Assembly: GCA_903813345.2 (NCBI GenBank)
Contig: CAIIXF020000006.1
Location: 19,847,936-19,911,935, forward strand
Direction of reading: 5' to 3'
Length of the DNA: 64,000 bases
From: Owenia fusiformis
Lineage: Eukaryota > Annelida > Polychaeta > Sabellida > Oweniidae
Shown here: piece after piece, positions 1 through 12,235 of the stretch
Layout: each line of letters starts with the position of its first letter
Numbering within the stretch: the first letter of the stretch is position 1
Notes under the pieces: generated by a model
Told to the model about the DNA's origin: nothing
The model's database searches: none
What the model saw: the letters and a program-made list of their open reading frames with translations, nothing else
Translations under genes and position numbers: made by a program

Positions 1-366
1 TTTGAAATCTACATGTTAAATTACATCTAGAAATGTGGTTTTAAAAAGTTTTTATCAACTTTGAAAAATTAATTTTCTTTGAAAATGTGACTTCTAGCTC
101 GGGGAGATTCCTCATAGACCCCATGCTATAAAATCACAAAAAATGAAATATCTTTTCTTTTAGTGGACAGATAATATTTTGCTTTACCGGACATATTTCC
201 ATTAGTATAAGTATTAGGCACATAAGGGTTATATGAAAATTGAGCCACTTAAATTGATAATATTCAAGTTTAAGGAAACTTTCTTATATACCTGCCATGT
301 TAATTGACCCGAATCAGCCACCTGGTGGTAAAACTGGTAACTACCTACTCACATTTGGGTAATTGT
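1..366 (-). repeat. Dispersed repeat R1, cut by window edge
   Basis: Near-identical to the reverse complement of 57118-57485, including a palindromic CCACCTGGTGG block and the terminal motif resembling ACCCAGATGCGAGTA. The fullest copy (57118-57540) has inverted ends and looks like a MITE; here its distal end lies outside the window. Other copies or fragments lie near 30450-30720, 52940-53155 and 58605-58862. Confidence 0.7.
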
Positions 367-740
367 TACAAGATATGTCAGTGAGTAACATGGTATGTTA
401 CAAGATATGACAGTGAGTGACATGGTACGATAAAAATATGACATTGAGTGACATGGAATGTAACAAGATATGACAGTGAGTGACATGGTATGAAACAAAA
501 CATAACATTGAGTGGCAGGGTGTGTTACAAGATATGACAATGAGTGGCATGGATTGTTACAAGGTATGACAGTAAGTGACACAATATGTTTCAAGTTGTG
601 ACAATGAGTTACATGGTATGTTACGATATATGACAGTGAGTGACATGGTATGTTACAAGATATGACAGGGAGTGACATGGTTTGACACATGATATGACAG
701 TCAGTGATATGGTATGATACAAGATATGACATTGAGTGAC
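360..740. repeat. 32-bp minisatellite, about 12 copies
   Basis: Tandem units of about 32 bp built on GTGACATGGTATGTTACAAG followed by ATATGACAGTGA, with scattered substitutions. The array abuts the end of repeat R1. An open frame crosses it on the minus strand only because the unit lacks stops there; it is not treated as a gene. Confidence 0.85.
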
Positions 741-1092
741 AAATACACTATCAGTCCTAAACTGATAAGCTGAATTGACTGATTTGGCTTGAAATCTGTA
801 GCCTAGACAAGATTTATTGAAAGACTGCCCAACTGCCTATGCATTGACCAGCAAACTGATCACAATTTAGCACCCAAGTGTCTGATAATAAAAATCATCA
901 AAGTTTAGGGCCCTTACCTCTGTCTGTTGTTTGAAAAATAAATCAGTCTGACTCTCTGTGATAAAGTCGTGTGTTGAAAAATTGGATTATACATTCTTAC
1001 TGCACCATCCCACTTTTTCCATCCTTGCTCATCCTGAAGCAGATAATACAAATTGCATCAGTATATGTCTAAAAATAATTAACAAGCAGAGC
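741..1092. other. No gene seen
   Basis: AT-rich sequence without recognisable coding, RNA or repeat structure. Confidence 0.5.
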
Positions 1093-1315
1093 AGGCCTGT
1101 AGCCAGGGGGTGGGAGCGGGGGGGGGGGGGGGGGGGGCAGGGAGGGGCAGCTCCACTCCAGGACAGAAATTCTTTTATAAAATCATGTAGTTTTTCACTA
1201 TTCTGAGCACTTTTCGCAAGATTTTTTGCCAAAACTGTCAAAAAGCTCCCCCCGCCTAGGCAAAAAGTCCCCTTTGGTAAAACCACTCCCCCCAGGTAAA
1301 TCCTGGCTACGGGCC
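1093..1315. mobile_element. MITE with GGCCYGTAGCCAGG termini
   Basis: Begins AGGCCTGTAGCCAGG and ends CCTGGCTACGGGCC, so the ends are inverted repeats. It contains a G-run of about 21 bases. It is related along its length, and in the same orientation, to 7241-7453. The open frames over the G-run, rich in Gly or Pro, are artefacts. Confidence 0.65.
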
Positions 1316-1700
1316 AGCAGGGCATACAATGATCATTAATGGGCAATCATATGCATGCATGATTGGTAATTGTCTCAGTCACATGTTATAAAGTTTATAC
1401 TATTATCAAGTTACAACCCTTACAATTTATACAAGTCAAACTATACCAACATGAAATCAAGCCCATGTTATATACACGAGAACTTGCTTCTTGTTTCACA
1501 TCGAGACATCTGGTCTCAGTTTCCAGGAACGAAGTCATGACTTCATGATAAAACATTCAATGATTATCGGCTGGTCCGGAAAATATTTGTGAAAATGCAT
1601 TTCATATGATGTATTTTTATCGTTTGTGCAAATACATGTGAAGAAGAATGTCAAATAAAGCTGAAATGATGTGTTTAAAATGGGACCCTGTATCAATTTC

Positions 1701-2302
1701 AGGCCTGTCAACTGTCCCGCAATTTGCGGATTTGTCACGCATTTGCTGAAGAATTTGAAGTCACGCCAGTTTTTTTTGCGTGACAGAAAATGTCACGCAA
1801 ATACGCATTTTACCTGGTAATTGTCAAGCAAAAATATTTCTGTAGAAACAAGGAGGATTGGCTCCCAGAATCGAAGTCGATATTTTCCAACAATGAAAAC
1901 GCCGAGATGTCGTTATTTTCTGAAATTATAACCGATTATAAATTCAAAATAAACAGTTCAAAAGATTCGAACCAATATCTCGATCACTTCCTGTGAGTTT
2001 TAGAATTTTTCGTTAGGAAATAAGACCAAAATTCACGATTCAAATGTTGAAGTGAACAAAATGGCGGCTGTTGGAATTCAAATTTTGTAGCACGACATGC
2101 CCATATATGGGACAGAATATCGATGTTGCACTCTGGGAGCCAATCCTCCTTGCTGTAGAAAAATTTCTAAAAAAGATCGTCTACACAGCAAAAATACGAA
2201 CGACGGAAAAAAATGTACGCATTTCGTTCGGACTTTTCACGCGAATTACGTATATGTCACGCCTTCCGTTCGAACCTACCCCCCCCCCCCCCCCCCCCCC
2301 CC
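1701..2302. repeat. Dispersed repeat X, copy 1 (interrupted)
   Basis: Starts AGGCCTGTCAACTGTCCCGC and matches 4574-4850 closely, except for a 304-bp insertion at 1849-2152. It ends in a C-run near 2280-2304. An inverted fragment lies at 7605-7716. Confidence 0.7.
1849..2152. mobile_element. MULE-like MITE, 9-bp target duplication
   Basis: Terminal inverted repeats CAAGGAGGATTGGCTCCCAG and its complement. It is flanked by the 9-bp direct repeat CTGTAGAAA at 1840-1848 and 2153-2161. The second copy of the host repeat, near 4720, has a single CTGTAGAAA and no insertion, so it is an empty site. A 9-bp duplication is typical of Mutator-like elements. No transposase is present. Confidence 0.8.
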
Positions 2303-4448
2303 CCGTTGATGGATGTTTGAAACGCGAGCGTAGTGAGCGCCGAAAAATTTGAGGTGTTCAATTTATTACCCAGATGTATAAAAAATCTGTACCCAGAAGT
2401 TGAGCTTGATGTAGAATATTGTTGTCACTCTGAACTATCGCGTCTATTGGACCATAGGCGTTGCCAGGGGAGCATAATCAAACCCATAACCAATTAAAAT
2501 AGAATCATGAGATAAAAGAAGAAAATAACTTTAAAATGCTTTTTATGATTTTCTAGCTCAAGTTGCATCAATTTTGCAATATTCTTAGAAACAAATTGGC
2601 TTGCTTTATGCCACGATCGCACCCCCCCTGTCTGAAAACTGGCTAAGCCCCTGATATACTAGTAATCACCCTCCCCAGGTGTCAGGGATAATCAAGTTAC
2701 CTGCAAACGTACAAGGCATGCCATTGAACATGAAGATTTCTGAAAGTAGCAATAGTACTGTTGTAGTCGTCTAGACACTGGTTATTCTTCTTATCTTTCA
2801 ATCTCTTTTATCTTTGATCACAGCAAGTCTCTCAGGCTGATACTTCATCCTTAGGCTCTGTCTATAAGAAAAATGGACTAAAGGTCACAACAGAACTCTT
2901 TTATAACAATTCAAAAAGATTAAAAAATCCTCATGCTTTTTTAATTTCCTGTTTGGGGGGGGGGGGGCAGAGGGGGGGTGCCCAGAGTCACGTTCTAAAA
3001 AATTTGAAGCCCATTTATAGATAATTTTGCCTAAAAGGCCCAGAAGTCCAAGTTTCGCCAAACAAAAGTCCAGTCTTGGTACCCTGCGTGCAGAGTCTAG
3101 TTAAACTACACTCTGCCTAGTAGAGACCATATTACAGTTTAGTAGCCCCGCCCCCACGATGGGTACCGGTGACAGTTTGGGTAATAATATAAATCACTTC
3201 TGACCTATGCGCTGACCTTTCTTCCACCATTCAGCGAGCCTGAACAAACATACGCCAAATGCGTTCTAATTAAATATGCGCATGTCATTGGTCAATTCCG
3301 GGCTCAACGATGACGTCAGAAGGAATGACCATATGTAGAACGTCGGTCAAATTTGGCCGACGAACACTGATTGGCGCGGTGAGTTCACAGGTTTATTTTA
3401 GTTTGAAAGAGTGAAGACGAAGCTCTCTTTTAAGAAGTGAAGTCAAACGAATGCAAAGGGTAAGTGGAGGCCCAGCAAAATTTGTTGGCCAAATATATTT
3501 TGGGGCCCTAAAAATCTTTCTGGGCCCACTCAAGGGGGGGGGCATCGACTAGCCCCCTGGAACCGCACTTTCACAGTTCTCGAATGTGAACTTACCAAAA
3601 CCTGGCTTAGAATTGGATCTTTAACCCCCCCCCCCCCACAGAATAGGCCTATGGCTAGATCTACCTAGGCTATAGATAAGTTACCTGCTGCGAAATTAAA
3701 CAAGGCCTGCCCGGCCTGGGCTGCCACTGAAGAACTTGAATATTTCTCTGACTCCCAAAACTAAAGTATGTATCACAAGAAAGTCTAGACAATAGGCTAC
3801 TTAGTCGTCTAGACACTGCCGTCTGCCTAACATTCCTATCTTTGCATCAATCTCTAGATCATATTCGCAGACATTCTGGCGGCCGTGAGAGATCTCGGCA
3901 TGTCAAACTTGAATTGGTATATTTAGAACGAATTAAAATTTTAGGCTCGCTTTTTAACAGATCAACTACAATAAATTATTTTTTGATAATTATATAAAAT
4001 CATATCTGATACTCAGAGACTCTATTAGGAGGTTTATTCACCATTTTAATTTTTCTCTCTCTTGTTTTCGAAAGATTATGTTACACATATAGTTTGACTT
4101 CTAGACTACCCATAGCTACAAAAATTCAACACGTTTGTGAAAAATACTTCTTCAACATTTTACAATTTAAAACTGTAAACTACCCACTCAATGGGAAGAA
4201 GCACTACCTTAGACATGATAGGAGCTGCAGTATGAGTCGTACGACGACGACTAAACTTCCAAGGTAGGCTAGTTAATTTCTTTGCTGTTTTTGATTTTTT
4301 GCCAATTTTGAACTTCAATTTGGGACTTTTCTTGAACTTGTGGATGTCTCAAATACAGGCCTGTCAACCTGGGAGCACCTAAATAAGTAACTTACAAATG
4401 ATGAACATCTTCCTTCAAATTGTGAACACCTGGTCCAAATCTAAACAC
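2303..4448. other. Gene-free stretch with homopolymer runs
   Basis: No coding signal seen. A dispersed repeat with a GGCGTTGCCAGG edge and a C-rich end lies at about 2457-2655 and is related to 18053-18320. G or C runs occur near 2955, 3533 and 3626. Confidence 0.5.
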
Positions 4449-4573
4449 CTTGGTCCTAGTGTTGTCGCGAGTCTGTGGAGAGAAAAATGGAGAAATTTTA
4501 CCTTTTCTGAGCTATCGGGGCGAAGTTTGGTCTAACATCTTCTTCCTTATTCCTATTTTATAAAAATGTATGC

Positions 4574-4852
4574 AGGCCTGTCAACTGTCCCGCAATTTGC
4601 GTATTTGTCACGCATTTGCTGAAGAATTTGAAGTCACGCCAGTTATTTTTGCGTGACAGAAAATGTCACGCAAATACGCATTTTACCTGGTAATTGTCAA
4701 GCAAAAATATTTCTGTAGAAAAATTTCTAAAAAAAGATCGTCTACACAGCAAAAATACGAACGTGGGAAAAAAATGTACGCATTTCGTTCGGACTTTTCA
4801 CGCGAATTACGTATATGTCACGCATTCTGTTCGAAATATTTCGTACCTACCC
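4574..4852. repeat. Dispersed repeat X, copy 2 (uninterrupted)
   Basis: Close match to 1701-2302 without the 304-bp MITE, so it serves as the empty site. It lies inside the hAT-like element. Confidence 0.75.
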
Positions 4853-5651
4853 CCCAATTCTACAATTCCATACAAGGAGTCCCACTCATAGATTTTTTCA
4901 AATTCTTTCCAAGTCGAAGTCGAAACACCTAGCCGGTGAAATTGAAACTAATAAATTTTTCTGGCCGCTCGAATCGATAAACTCTCTGACAGTGTGAGTC
5001 TTTTTATGAAAACTTTCTTATAGAAAACACTTGACGATTATAAAAAAGCATTAAAAGTTGAAACTGAAGCGTTATTTGAAATAAAAGTGAAAAAAAATTG
5101 CGCGGACGACAGAGAACAAACTTCCGGTTTAAAAAAAAATGGCGGACACGAAAGGAGAAAGGAAGACAAAAAATTGGAGGATTTTCCTTTGCCATTATCG
5201 ATCGATATAAGGTATGTGCACAAATTCTAGTTGCATACATGGAAAATAGATACATTTTTTAAGGCAACAATATATTTAAAGCTTTCATTTTACGATAGGC
5301 CCAGGATCATTGGATACGACTCGGCAGTCGATAATCCCACTTTAATCGATACACCGCGATGTACATGTACATCGCCAAAGCTGATTCTGGCGATGCATCG
5401 ATGTCTGAAACAAAACATCCATGTTTTTAAAAAAAATTAATTTGCTAAAAATCACCCTTTCTTATCTTATTTTGACGCAAATTGTTTACCTTTCTCATGT
5501 CTTATTTCATTTTCCAATGTTTTCTGATATTCTTTCGCTTTAAAACTGTTTTAGCTAGTCAAAATGAACCATTTATCTAAAAAAATTACTTTACTTTCAT
5601 TTCACCGTTACCGTTTCCCGGATGTACCAGCGTATTCTTATTAATTTGTTC

Positions 5652-6549
5652 CAGTGTTCGCGCTGGCCATTAAAATTTCTGAGTCCCAGGGACGCAACCC
5701 ATTTGAAAAATTTGAGTCCCCATCTAATTTTTTTGTGTCCCTCTTATTTCTTCACAAAGTTCAAAAAATATTGTGATAGTGAAAATAAAGTGGGCGATAA
5801 TAGAGTGCTTACACTATAATGGGATAAAAATGACATATATTGTAATTTGATGCATCCTCGATCCCGATAAATATCTATCACTGGGTCCTTTTTACACAAT
5901 TCTTAAGTAATGTTATACCAAAATAGTCCGAAATGAATAAAGTAAATGCTCAAATTAAGAGTTTTGTTTTCACATTTTACAAACCTGCGATCTTGAAGGT
6001 CATGTCAAGGTCGTGAACTTTTGCTTCTTTTTATTAACATTTCTCCTTATTCTGAAGACTTTTAGATGAAAAACCTCGATCTATCATTAAACATTTATCT
6101 TGATGTATAACATTAGATCATAATGGTTTCTAGTGGAAATGATAAAGACAATCGTGAAAAACAATCGTTTCAATTTGTGGGGAACCACAGGGGATTTCTG
6201 CAATATTGTATGTTTTGATCTTCCATTTCGATTGCGGCATTTTCCGGAATATATCGGAACCAATCAAAATCCATGTCTCATACTGGAAACCCTGTTAATC
6301 TTCGGTAGTCATGATAGCCAATCAGATTTGTCGATATAAATATACCTGGATCATTGCTCGTATATCAAGGTAGTGAGTTTGAAAATCTTGATGAAAATCA
6401 TGTTTCACCGCTACTGTGCTGCAGTAAAAGTTATCTTGAAGCAGTTTATAATTTTTGCGTCCTAGGGACGTAAGTTGATTTTGATTTTTACGTCCAACCT
6501 TCTGAAATTTCCGTAAAAATGGCAAAAAACGGCGTCAACGCGAACACTG
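5652..6549. mobile_element. Nested element with CAGTGTTCGCG ends
   Basis: Left end CAGTGTTCGCG and right end CGCGAACACTG are inverted. Subterminal GGGACGCAA and CCTAGGGACG blocks also face each other. I see no clean target duplication, so the boundaries are tentative. It probably inserted into the surrounding hAT-like element. Confidence 0.5.
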
Positions 6550-6710
6550 TGTTCTGTTCAGTATTTTAGTGCATTAGCATTCAGGATTTCAGTGCACTTT
6601 TCTCTGACTTTTTCTCGATGTACATCGTGATGTGCATCGATGTTTACTAACTGAAAATTGCCAATGCATCGATGTACGATAAATCACATCGTGACAACAC
6701 TACTTGGTCC

Positions 6711-7240
6711 AAATTTCGACGGGGAAGACAAAAAATTTAAAGCAAATGCATGACATGCAATTTGCATAAAAATTCTGAATGAAATGTGTAGGATTTTTTC
6801 AGCACTCCTCTTTTGATGTTTTGCCTTTCATTTCAAGTTGGATGTTCTTCTCTTGAACCATTGATCACGTTTGCTCCTGTAATTATTCACTTCTTCACCT
6901 CTTTAAATTGTGATTCAAATTGGTTGATCAAATTTTTGGACTTTGACCTCAAATTCGAATATAAATATTTTTTTAGAAAAGTACTGACTCATTATTATAT
7001 TTTTAAAAGTCTTTCAAATAAAGTGAAATGAAGCCAAAATCAGCTCAAATTATGCGATGTCGTAAAATGGCGTGACTGGAATATGATGCAATCACCTGTG
7101 ACGTCAGACACTTATTGCCACATTAACAACTAAACAAATGATTAATATAGACTTCACTGATTTGTTGAAAGATCCTTTGCATCATTTGTAACATCATAAA
7201 CATGTTACCCAACCAACAACTAAACAAATAACAAATAAGC
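6711..7240. other. No gene seen
   Basis: AT-rich sequence with no coding, RNA or repeat structure that I can support. Confidence 0.5.
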
Positions 7241-7453
7241 AGGCCCGTAGCCAGGGGGGGGGGTTCGCAGGGTTCTGGCGAACCCCCCCCCCCCCCCTGG
7301 CCAAAAATTCTTTCAAAATCATGGAGTTTTTCACCATTTTGAGCACTTCTCAAGTGATTTTAGCCATATTTGGGCCAAAATTGTCAAATGTGAACCCCCC
7401 CGTGGAAATTTTTGAAAACTGAACCCCCCTTGGCAAATCCTGGCTACGGGCCT
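7241..7453. mobile_element. MITE with GGCCCGTAGCCAGG termini, copy 2
   Basis: Starts AGGCCCGTAGCCAGG and ends CCTGGCTACGGGCCT. The interior is related to 1093-1315. AATAAGC occurs just outside both ends (7234-7240 and from 7455), which suggests a target duplication of uncertain exact length. Confidence 0.65.
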
Positions 7454-7604
7454 GAATAAGCATATAGGTTTGTTCAGTGCCATGCTCTTGAATCAGTTTT
7501 AAACAGGGATAATCAACAGATATATGAGAGGGTCAGGCATTTTTTTACTAGGAGACCTCAACTCGAGGAGTTTGCTGCATTTCCTTGTTGCTTGACTATA
7601 ATCA

Positions 7605-7716
7605 GAAAAAAATGTGTATTTGCGTGACATGTTAATCTGTCATGTCAAAAAAAACCGGCTTGGCCTCAGTAAATGCATGACAAATACGCAAGTTGCTGGA
7701 CAGTTGACAGGCCTGC
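7605..7716 (-). repeat. Repeat X fragment, inverted
   Basis: The reverse complement matches the first ~110 bp of repeat X (1701-1810), with a diverged middle. Confidence 0.6.
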
Positions 7717-8041
7717 ATCTTTGTAACTAAATAATGGCTCGGCCTGTATAAATTCTTGATTTTGTGATGTTACTCCTTAAATAGTAAGATCAACGCGATG
7801 CAAGTATATTACCTATTCAAAGGCACGACTGATCTGATTATTCACGGCTGAAACAGAAATACTGAATTCAACTGCTTGCTTTATTTTTACCAAATATTCA
7901 GCTGCCTCTATACCGATCAATGGTGGTTTTAATGGAAAGTAACGAATAAATAAGATGAAATATGAAAAATGTGTACACCTGGAAATCAGCCATTTGTTCA
8001 CCTTCATTGGGGAATCTCCGGATACTTTAAGGAATAAAGAA

Positions 8042-8874
8042 TCACAGGCTGGTATCGAAATATTTGTCCGCTGTGACGGAGCATGCTATTTTTCATAAAA
8101 ACACTAAGAATACTTCACGATTTATTTTTTAACTCATATCTTTCGTTATACCATACAAAATTACTTACTCCATGCAATGGATATATCATTTGCGGGTAAC
8201 TTTCACTTCTGTTTGAAGTCCAATTACGCTGGGAAGAAAAGCTATTGAAAATGGCGCCGGAGTATCATACTCCAAAATGTACCATTTCTTGTTTAACTTT
8301 CTAATGGCACGATATAGTGACACGATAATATTTACACATGGTTTCAGCATAACTATGAAGGTATAAATGAGATTTTGATGTATTTGGTCTTTTTAATTCT
8401 TTTATAAAAAATAATGTTTAATTGTTTTGTCCGCTGTGACGGAGCAGTTGCAAATTTGAACTGTGAAAATGCTCCGTCACAGCGGACAAAAAATATTAAT
8501 ATTATTTTTTTATAAAAAAATTAAAAAGACCCAATGCATTAATATCTCATTAATACATTCAGAGATATGCTGAAAATATATGTTAATATTATCGTGTCAC
8601 TATATCATGCCATTAAAAAGTTAAAAAAGAAATGGTTCATTTTAGAGTTTGATACTCTGGCGCCGTTTTCAATAGATTTTACTCCTAGCGTTATTGGACT
8701 TCAAACAGTAGTGAAGGTTACACGCAAATGATATATCCATTGCATGGAGTAAGTTATTATCTTTGATATAATGAAACATATGAGTTAAAAAATAAATCGT
8801 GAAGCATTCTTAGTGTTTTTATTAAAAATAGCATGCTCCGTCACAGTGGACAAATCTTTCGATACCAGCCTGTG
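8042..8874. mobile_element. Foldback element, ~410-bp arms
   Basis: A near-perfect inverted repeat centred near 8458. Each arm carries TTGTCCGCTGTGACGGAGC at both its outer and inner end. The motif is itself a short stem (TCCG...CGGA). The outer ends share ATCACAGGCTGGTATCG and its complement. No coding content. Confidence 0.8.
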
Positions 8875-8881
8875 AGAATCC

Positions 8882-9021
8882 TGTATCATTCTATATTGTA
8901 AATATAAAAGCATGAGTGTATGTACTAACCCGTACACATAATGCACAAAGGCGAAGCGTGATTGCATTATCAGAATGGGTTAGTACATACACTCATGCTT
9001 TTATATTTCCAATATGATACA
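8882..9021. repeat. Small palindrome next to the foldback
   Basis: About 50-bp arms (AAAAGCATGAGTGTATGTAC and its complement) around a ~45-bp loop that contains GGCGAAGCGTG. It begins within ten bases of the larger foldback. Confidence 0.7.
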
Positions 9022-9865
9022 TGATTCTTTATTGCAATTCAAACATGACTGGGGTCAATGATGAAGTTGAACAGTTCACCATGTACATCTTCAAGGTTGT
9101 TGTCTTTGAAGAAATTAAGTTTTTGGAAAAGTTTATTATTTAGAAATACTCAATAGGGGTGATGGGTTACAATTGATATCCATTTGAAAACTATTGAGAA
9201 GGTTTTGTTTGTCAAAATATTTAAGGAAATGGAATAATTAATTTGATGCAGAAAAATTATGAAGAATTAGTTGAAAAGAACACATGGATGATTCGCTTTC
9301 ACCCCCTTTTAAAGAATATCCCTGCTCAACCCATGCATATATCAAAGATTAAATGCACAGCAAAATCATTTTTGTGCATATATCAATCAATTAACACACT
9401 GAAATCCTTTAAGCTGAGACACACTTGGCATGTTTGAATTACTGTTAAACCACCAATTTAGTTTCTCAAAGAGGCAGCTGAAACTTTCCGTAGTTTCACA
9501 AGCATTTCAAAAAATTTCCCAATTTGAAAGGCTTATTGCTTTTTACAAACACCTGGCATTCGAAGAACGTTTGGTTTAAAGAATTTGTTTCAAAAGTCAT
9601 ATTTCAGTGTTTCAAAAGTCAAATTCGATGGTTTATTATTCAAATCTTATTACGTCTAATGCCGTTGGCCAATTTTCAAAATGGCTGCTCGTTTAAAAAT
9701 GGCGGCCATTTTAGTGCCAATTTTACAGTAATCTAGGTGCAATATGTAAAACTGTAATAGCAATATGTTTTAAATGTAAAAAAATATATAGGACATTAAT
9801 AAAGCTAGAATGTAGATATGAAAGAAGCACATGGCAGCCATCTTGAAAAACGGGGGCCTTTACTC
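9022..9865. other. No gene; diverged satellite-like edge
   Basis: Mostly featureless. Near 9675-9725 there are AAAATGGCTGC and AAAATGGCGGCCATTTT motifs that resemble the core of the adjacent satellite, so this may be its decayed border. Confidence 0.45.
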
Positions 9866-12235
9866 GTTATTTTACGATTTTTGCTGTAACTCGAAAAGTA
9901 GTGGAGCGATTTTGTTCATATTTGGTATGTGGATACTATAAGCATTGCACACTGTCTAATTACACTTTTGGTAGAAGGCTGCCATTTTGAAAAATGGCCA
10001 CCATTTTGAAAAATAGACACCATTTTTGAATTTTTTACTATAACTCAAAAACTAGTAGAGCGATTTTGTCCATATTTTATATGTGAATACTATAAGCATG
10101 GCACACTGTCTAATGACACTTTGGGTAGTAGGCGACCATTTTGAAAAATGGCGACCATTTTTACATTTTTTACTATAACTCAAAAAGTAGTAGAGCGATT
10201 TTGTTCATATTTTAAATGTGAATACTATAAGCATGGCACACTGTCTAATGACACTTTGGGTAGTAGGCGACCATTTTGAAAAATGGCGACCATTTTTACA
10301 TTTTTTACTATAACTCAAAAAGTAGTAGAGCGATTTTGTCCATATTTTATATGTGAATACTATAAGCATGGCACACTGTCTAATGACACTTTGGGTAGTA
10401 GGCGACCATTTTGAAAAATGGCGACCATTTTTACATTTTTTACTATAACTCAAAAACTAGTAGAGCAATTTTGTTCATATTTTATATGTGAATACTATAA
10501 GCATGGCACACTGTCTAATGACGCTTTTGGTAGAAGGCGGCCATTTTGAAAAATGGCGACCATTTTTACATTTTTTACTATAGCTCAAAAAGTAGTAGAG
10601 CGATTTTGTTCATATTTTATATGTGAATACTATAAGCATGGCACACTGTCTAATGACACTTTGGTTAGTAGGCGACCATTTTGAAAAATGGCGACCATTT
10701 TTACATTTTTTACTATACTGACTCAAAAAGTAGTAGAGCGATTTTGTTCATATTTTATATGTGAATTCTATAAGCATGGCACACTGTCTAATGACACTTT
10801 GGGTAGTAGGCGACCATTTTGAAAAATGGCGACCATTTTTACATTTTTTACTATACTGACTCAAAAAGTAGTAGAGCGATTTTGTTCATATTTTATATGT
10901 GAATACTATAAGCATGGCACACTGTCTAATGACACTTTGGGTAGTAGGCGACCATTTTGAAAAATGGCGACCATTTTTACATTTTTTACTATACTGACTC
11001 AAAAAGTAGTACAGCGATTTTGTTCATATTTTATATGTGAATACTATAAGCATGGCACACTGTCTAATGACACTTTGGGTAGTAGGCGACCATTTTGAAA
11101 AATGGCGACCATTTTTACATTTTTTACTATAACTCAAAAAGTAGTAGAGCGATTTTGTTCATATTTTATATGTGAATACTATAAGCATGGCACACTGTCT
11201 AATGACACTTTGGGTAGTAGGCGACCATTTTGAAAAATGGCGACCATTTTTACATTTTTTACTATAACTCAAAAAGTAGTAGAGCGATTTTGTTCATATT
11301 TTATATGTGAATACTATAAGCATGGCACACTGTCTAATGACACTTTGGGTAGTAGGCGACCATTTTGAAAAATGGCGACCATTTTTACATTTTTTACTAT
11401 ACTGACTCAAAAAGTAGTAGAGCGATTTTGTTCATATTTTATATGTGAATACTATAAGCATGGCACACTGTCTAATGACACTTTGGGTAGTAGGCGACCA
11501 TTTTGAAAAATGGCGACCATTTTTACATTTTTTACTATAACTCAAAACGTAGTAGAGCGATTTTGTTCATATTTTATATGTGAATACTATAAGCATGGCA
11601 CACTGTCTAATGACACTTTGGGTAGTAGGCGACCATTTTGAAAAATGGCGACCATTTTTACATTTTTTACTATAGCTCAAAAAGTAGTAGAGCGATTTTG
11701 TTCATATTTTATATGTGAATACTATAAGCATGGCACACTGTCTAATGACACTTTGGGTAGTAGGTGACCATTTTGAAAAATGGCGACCATTTTTACATTT
11801 TTTACTATACTGACTCAAAAAGTAGTAGAGCGATTTTGTTCATATTTTATATGTGAATACTATAAGCATGGCACACTGTCTAATGACACTTTGGGTAGTA
11901 GGCGACCATTTTGAAAAATGGCGACCATTTTTACATTTTTTACTATACTGACTCAAAAAGTAGTAGAGCGAGTAGTAGAGTAGTATAAGCATGGCACACT
12001 GTCTAATGACGCTTTGGGTAGTAGGCGACCATTTTGAAAAATGGCGACCATTTTTACATTTTTTACTATAACTCAAAAAGTAGTAGAGCAATTTTGTTCA
12101 TATTTTATATGTGAATACTATAAGCATGGCACACTGTCAAATGACACTTTGGGTAAAAGGCAGCCATTTTTCAAAATGACCACCATTTTTTACTCTTTTT
12201 ATTCTTACTCGAAAAGTAATGGAGCCATTTTGTTA
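9866..12235. repeat. ~135-bp satellite, about 17 copies
   Basis: Head-to-tail units that each include AAGTAGTAGAGCGATTTTG, ATACTATAAGCATGGCACAC and a palindromic CCATTTTGAAAAATGG core. Central units are nearly identical; the first and last two are diverged. One unit near 11965-11990 is scrambled and shortened. The core motif AAAATGGCGACC resembles a YY1 binding site. Minus-strand frames here (10205-10453, 11840-12091) are repeat artefacts. Confidence 0.9.

Larger units (their letters stand above)
4457..6702. mobile_element. Non-autonomous hAT-like element
   Basis: Starts TAGTGTTGTCGCGA and ends TCGTGACAACACTA, a hAT-type inverted terminus. An exact 8-bp duplication, CTTGGTCC, lies at 4449-4456 and 6703-6710. 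The interior has no recognisable transposase. It holds repeat X copy 2 and a second inverted-ended block at 5652-6549. Subterminal repeats of GATGTACAT and CATCGATGT are common near both ends. Confidence 0.8.

Noticed and set aside
349-732. 127-aa minus-strand ORF of repeated Ser/His/Ile units
   Set aside because: It is a translated 32-bp minisatellite with no start context or homology.
5622-6339. Small ORFs inside the hAT-like element as a transposase
   Set aside because: No DDE/hAT dimerisation or zinc-finger motif is visible, and the frames are short and unrelated.
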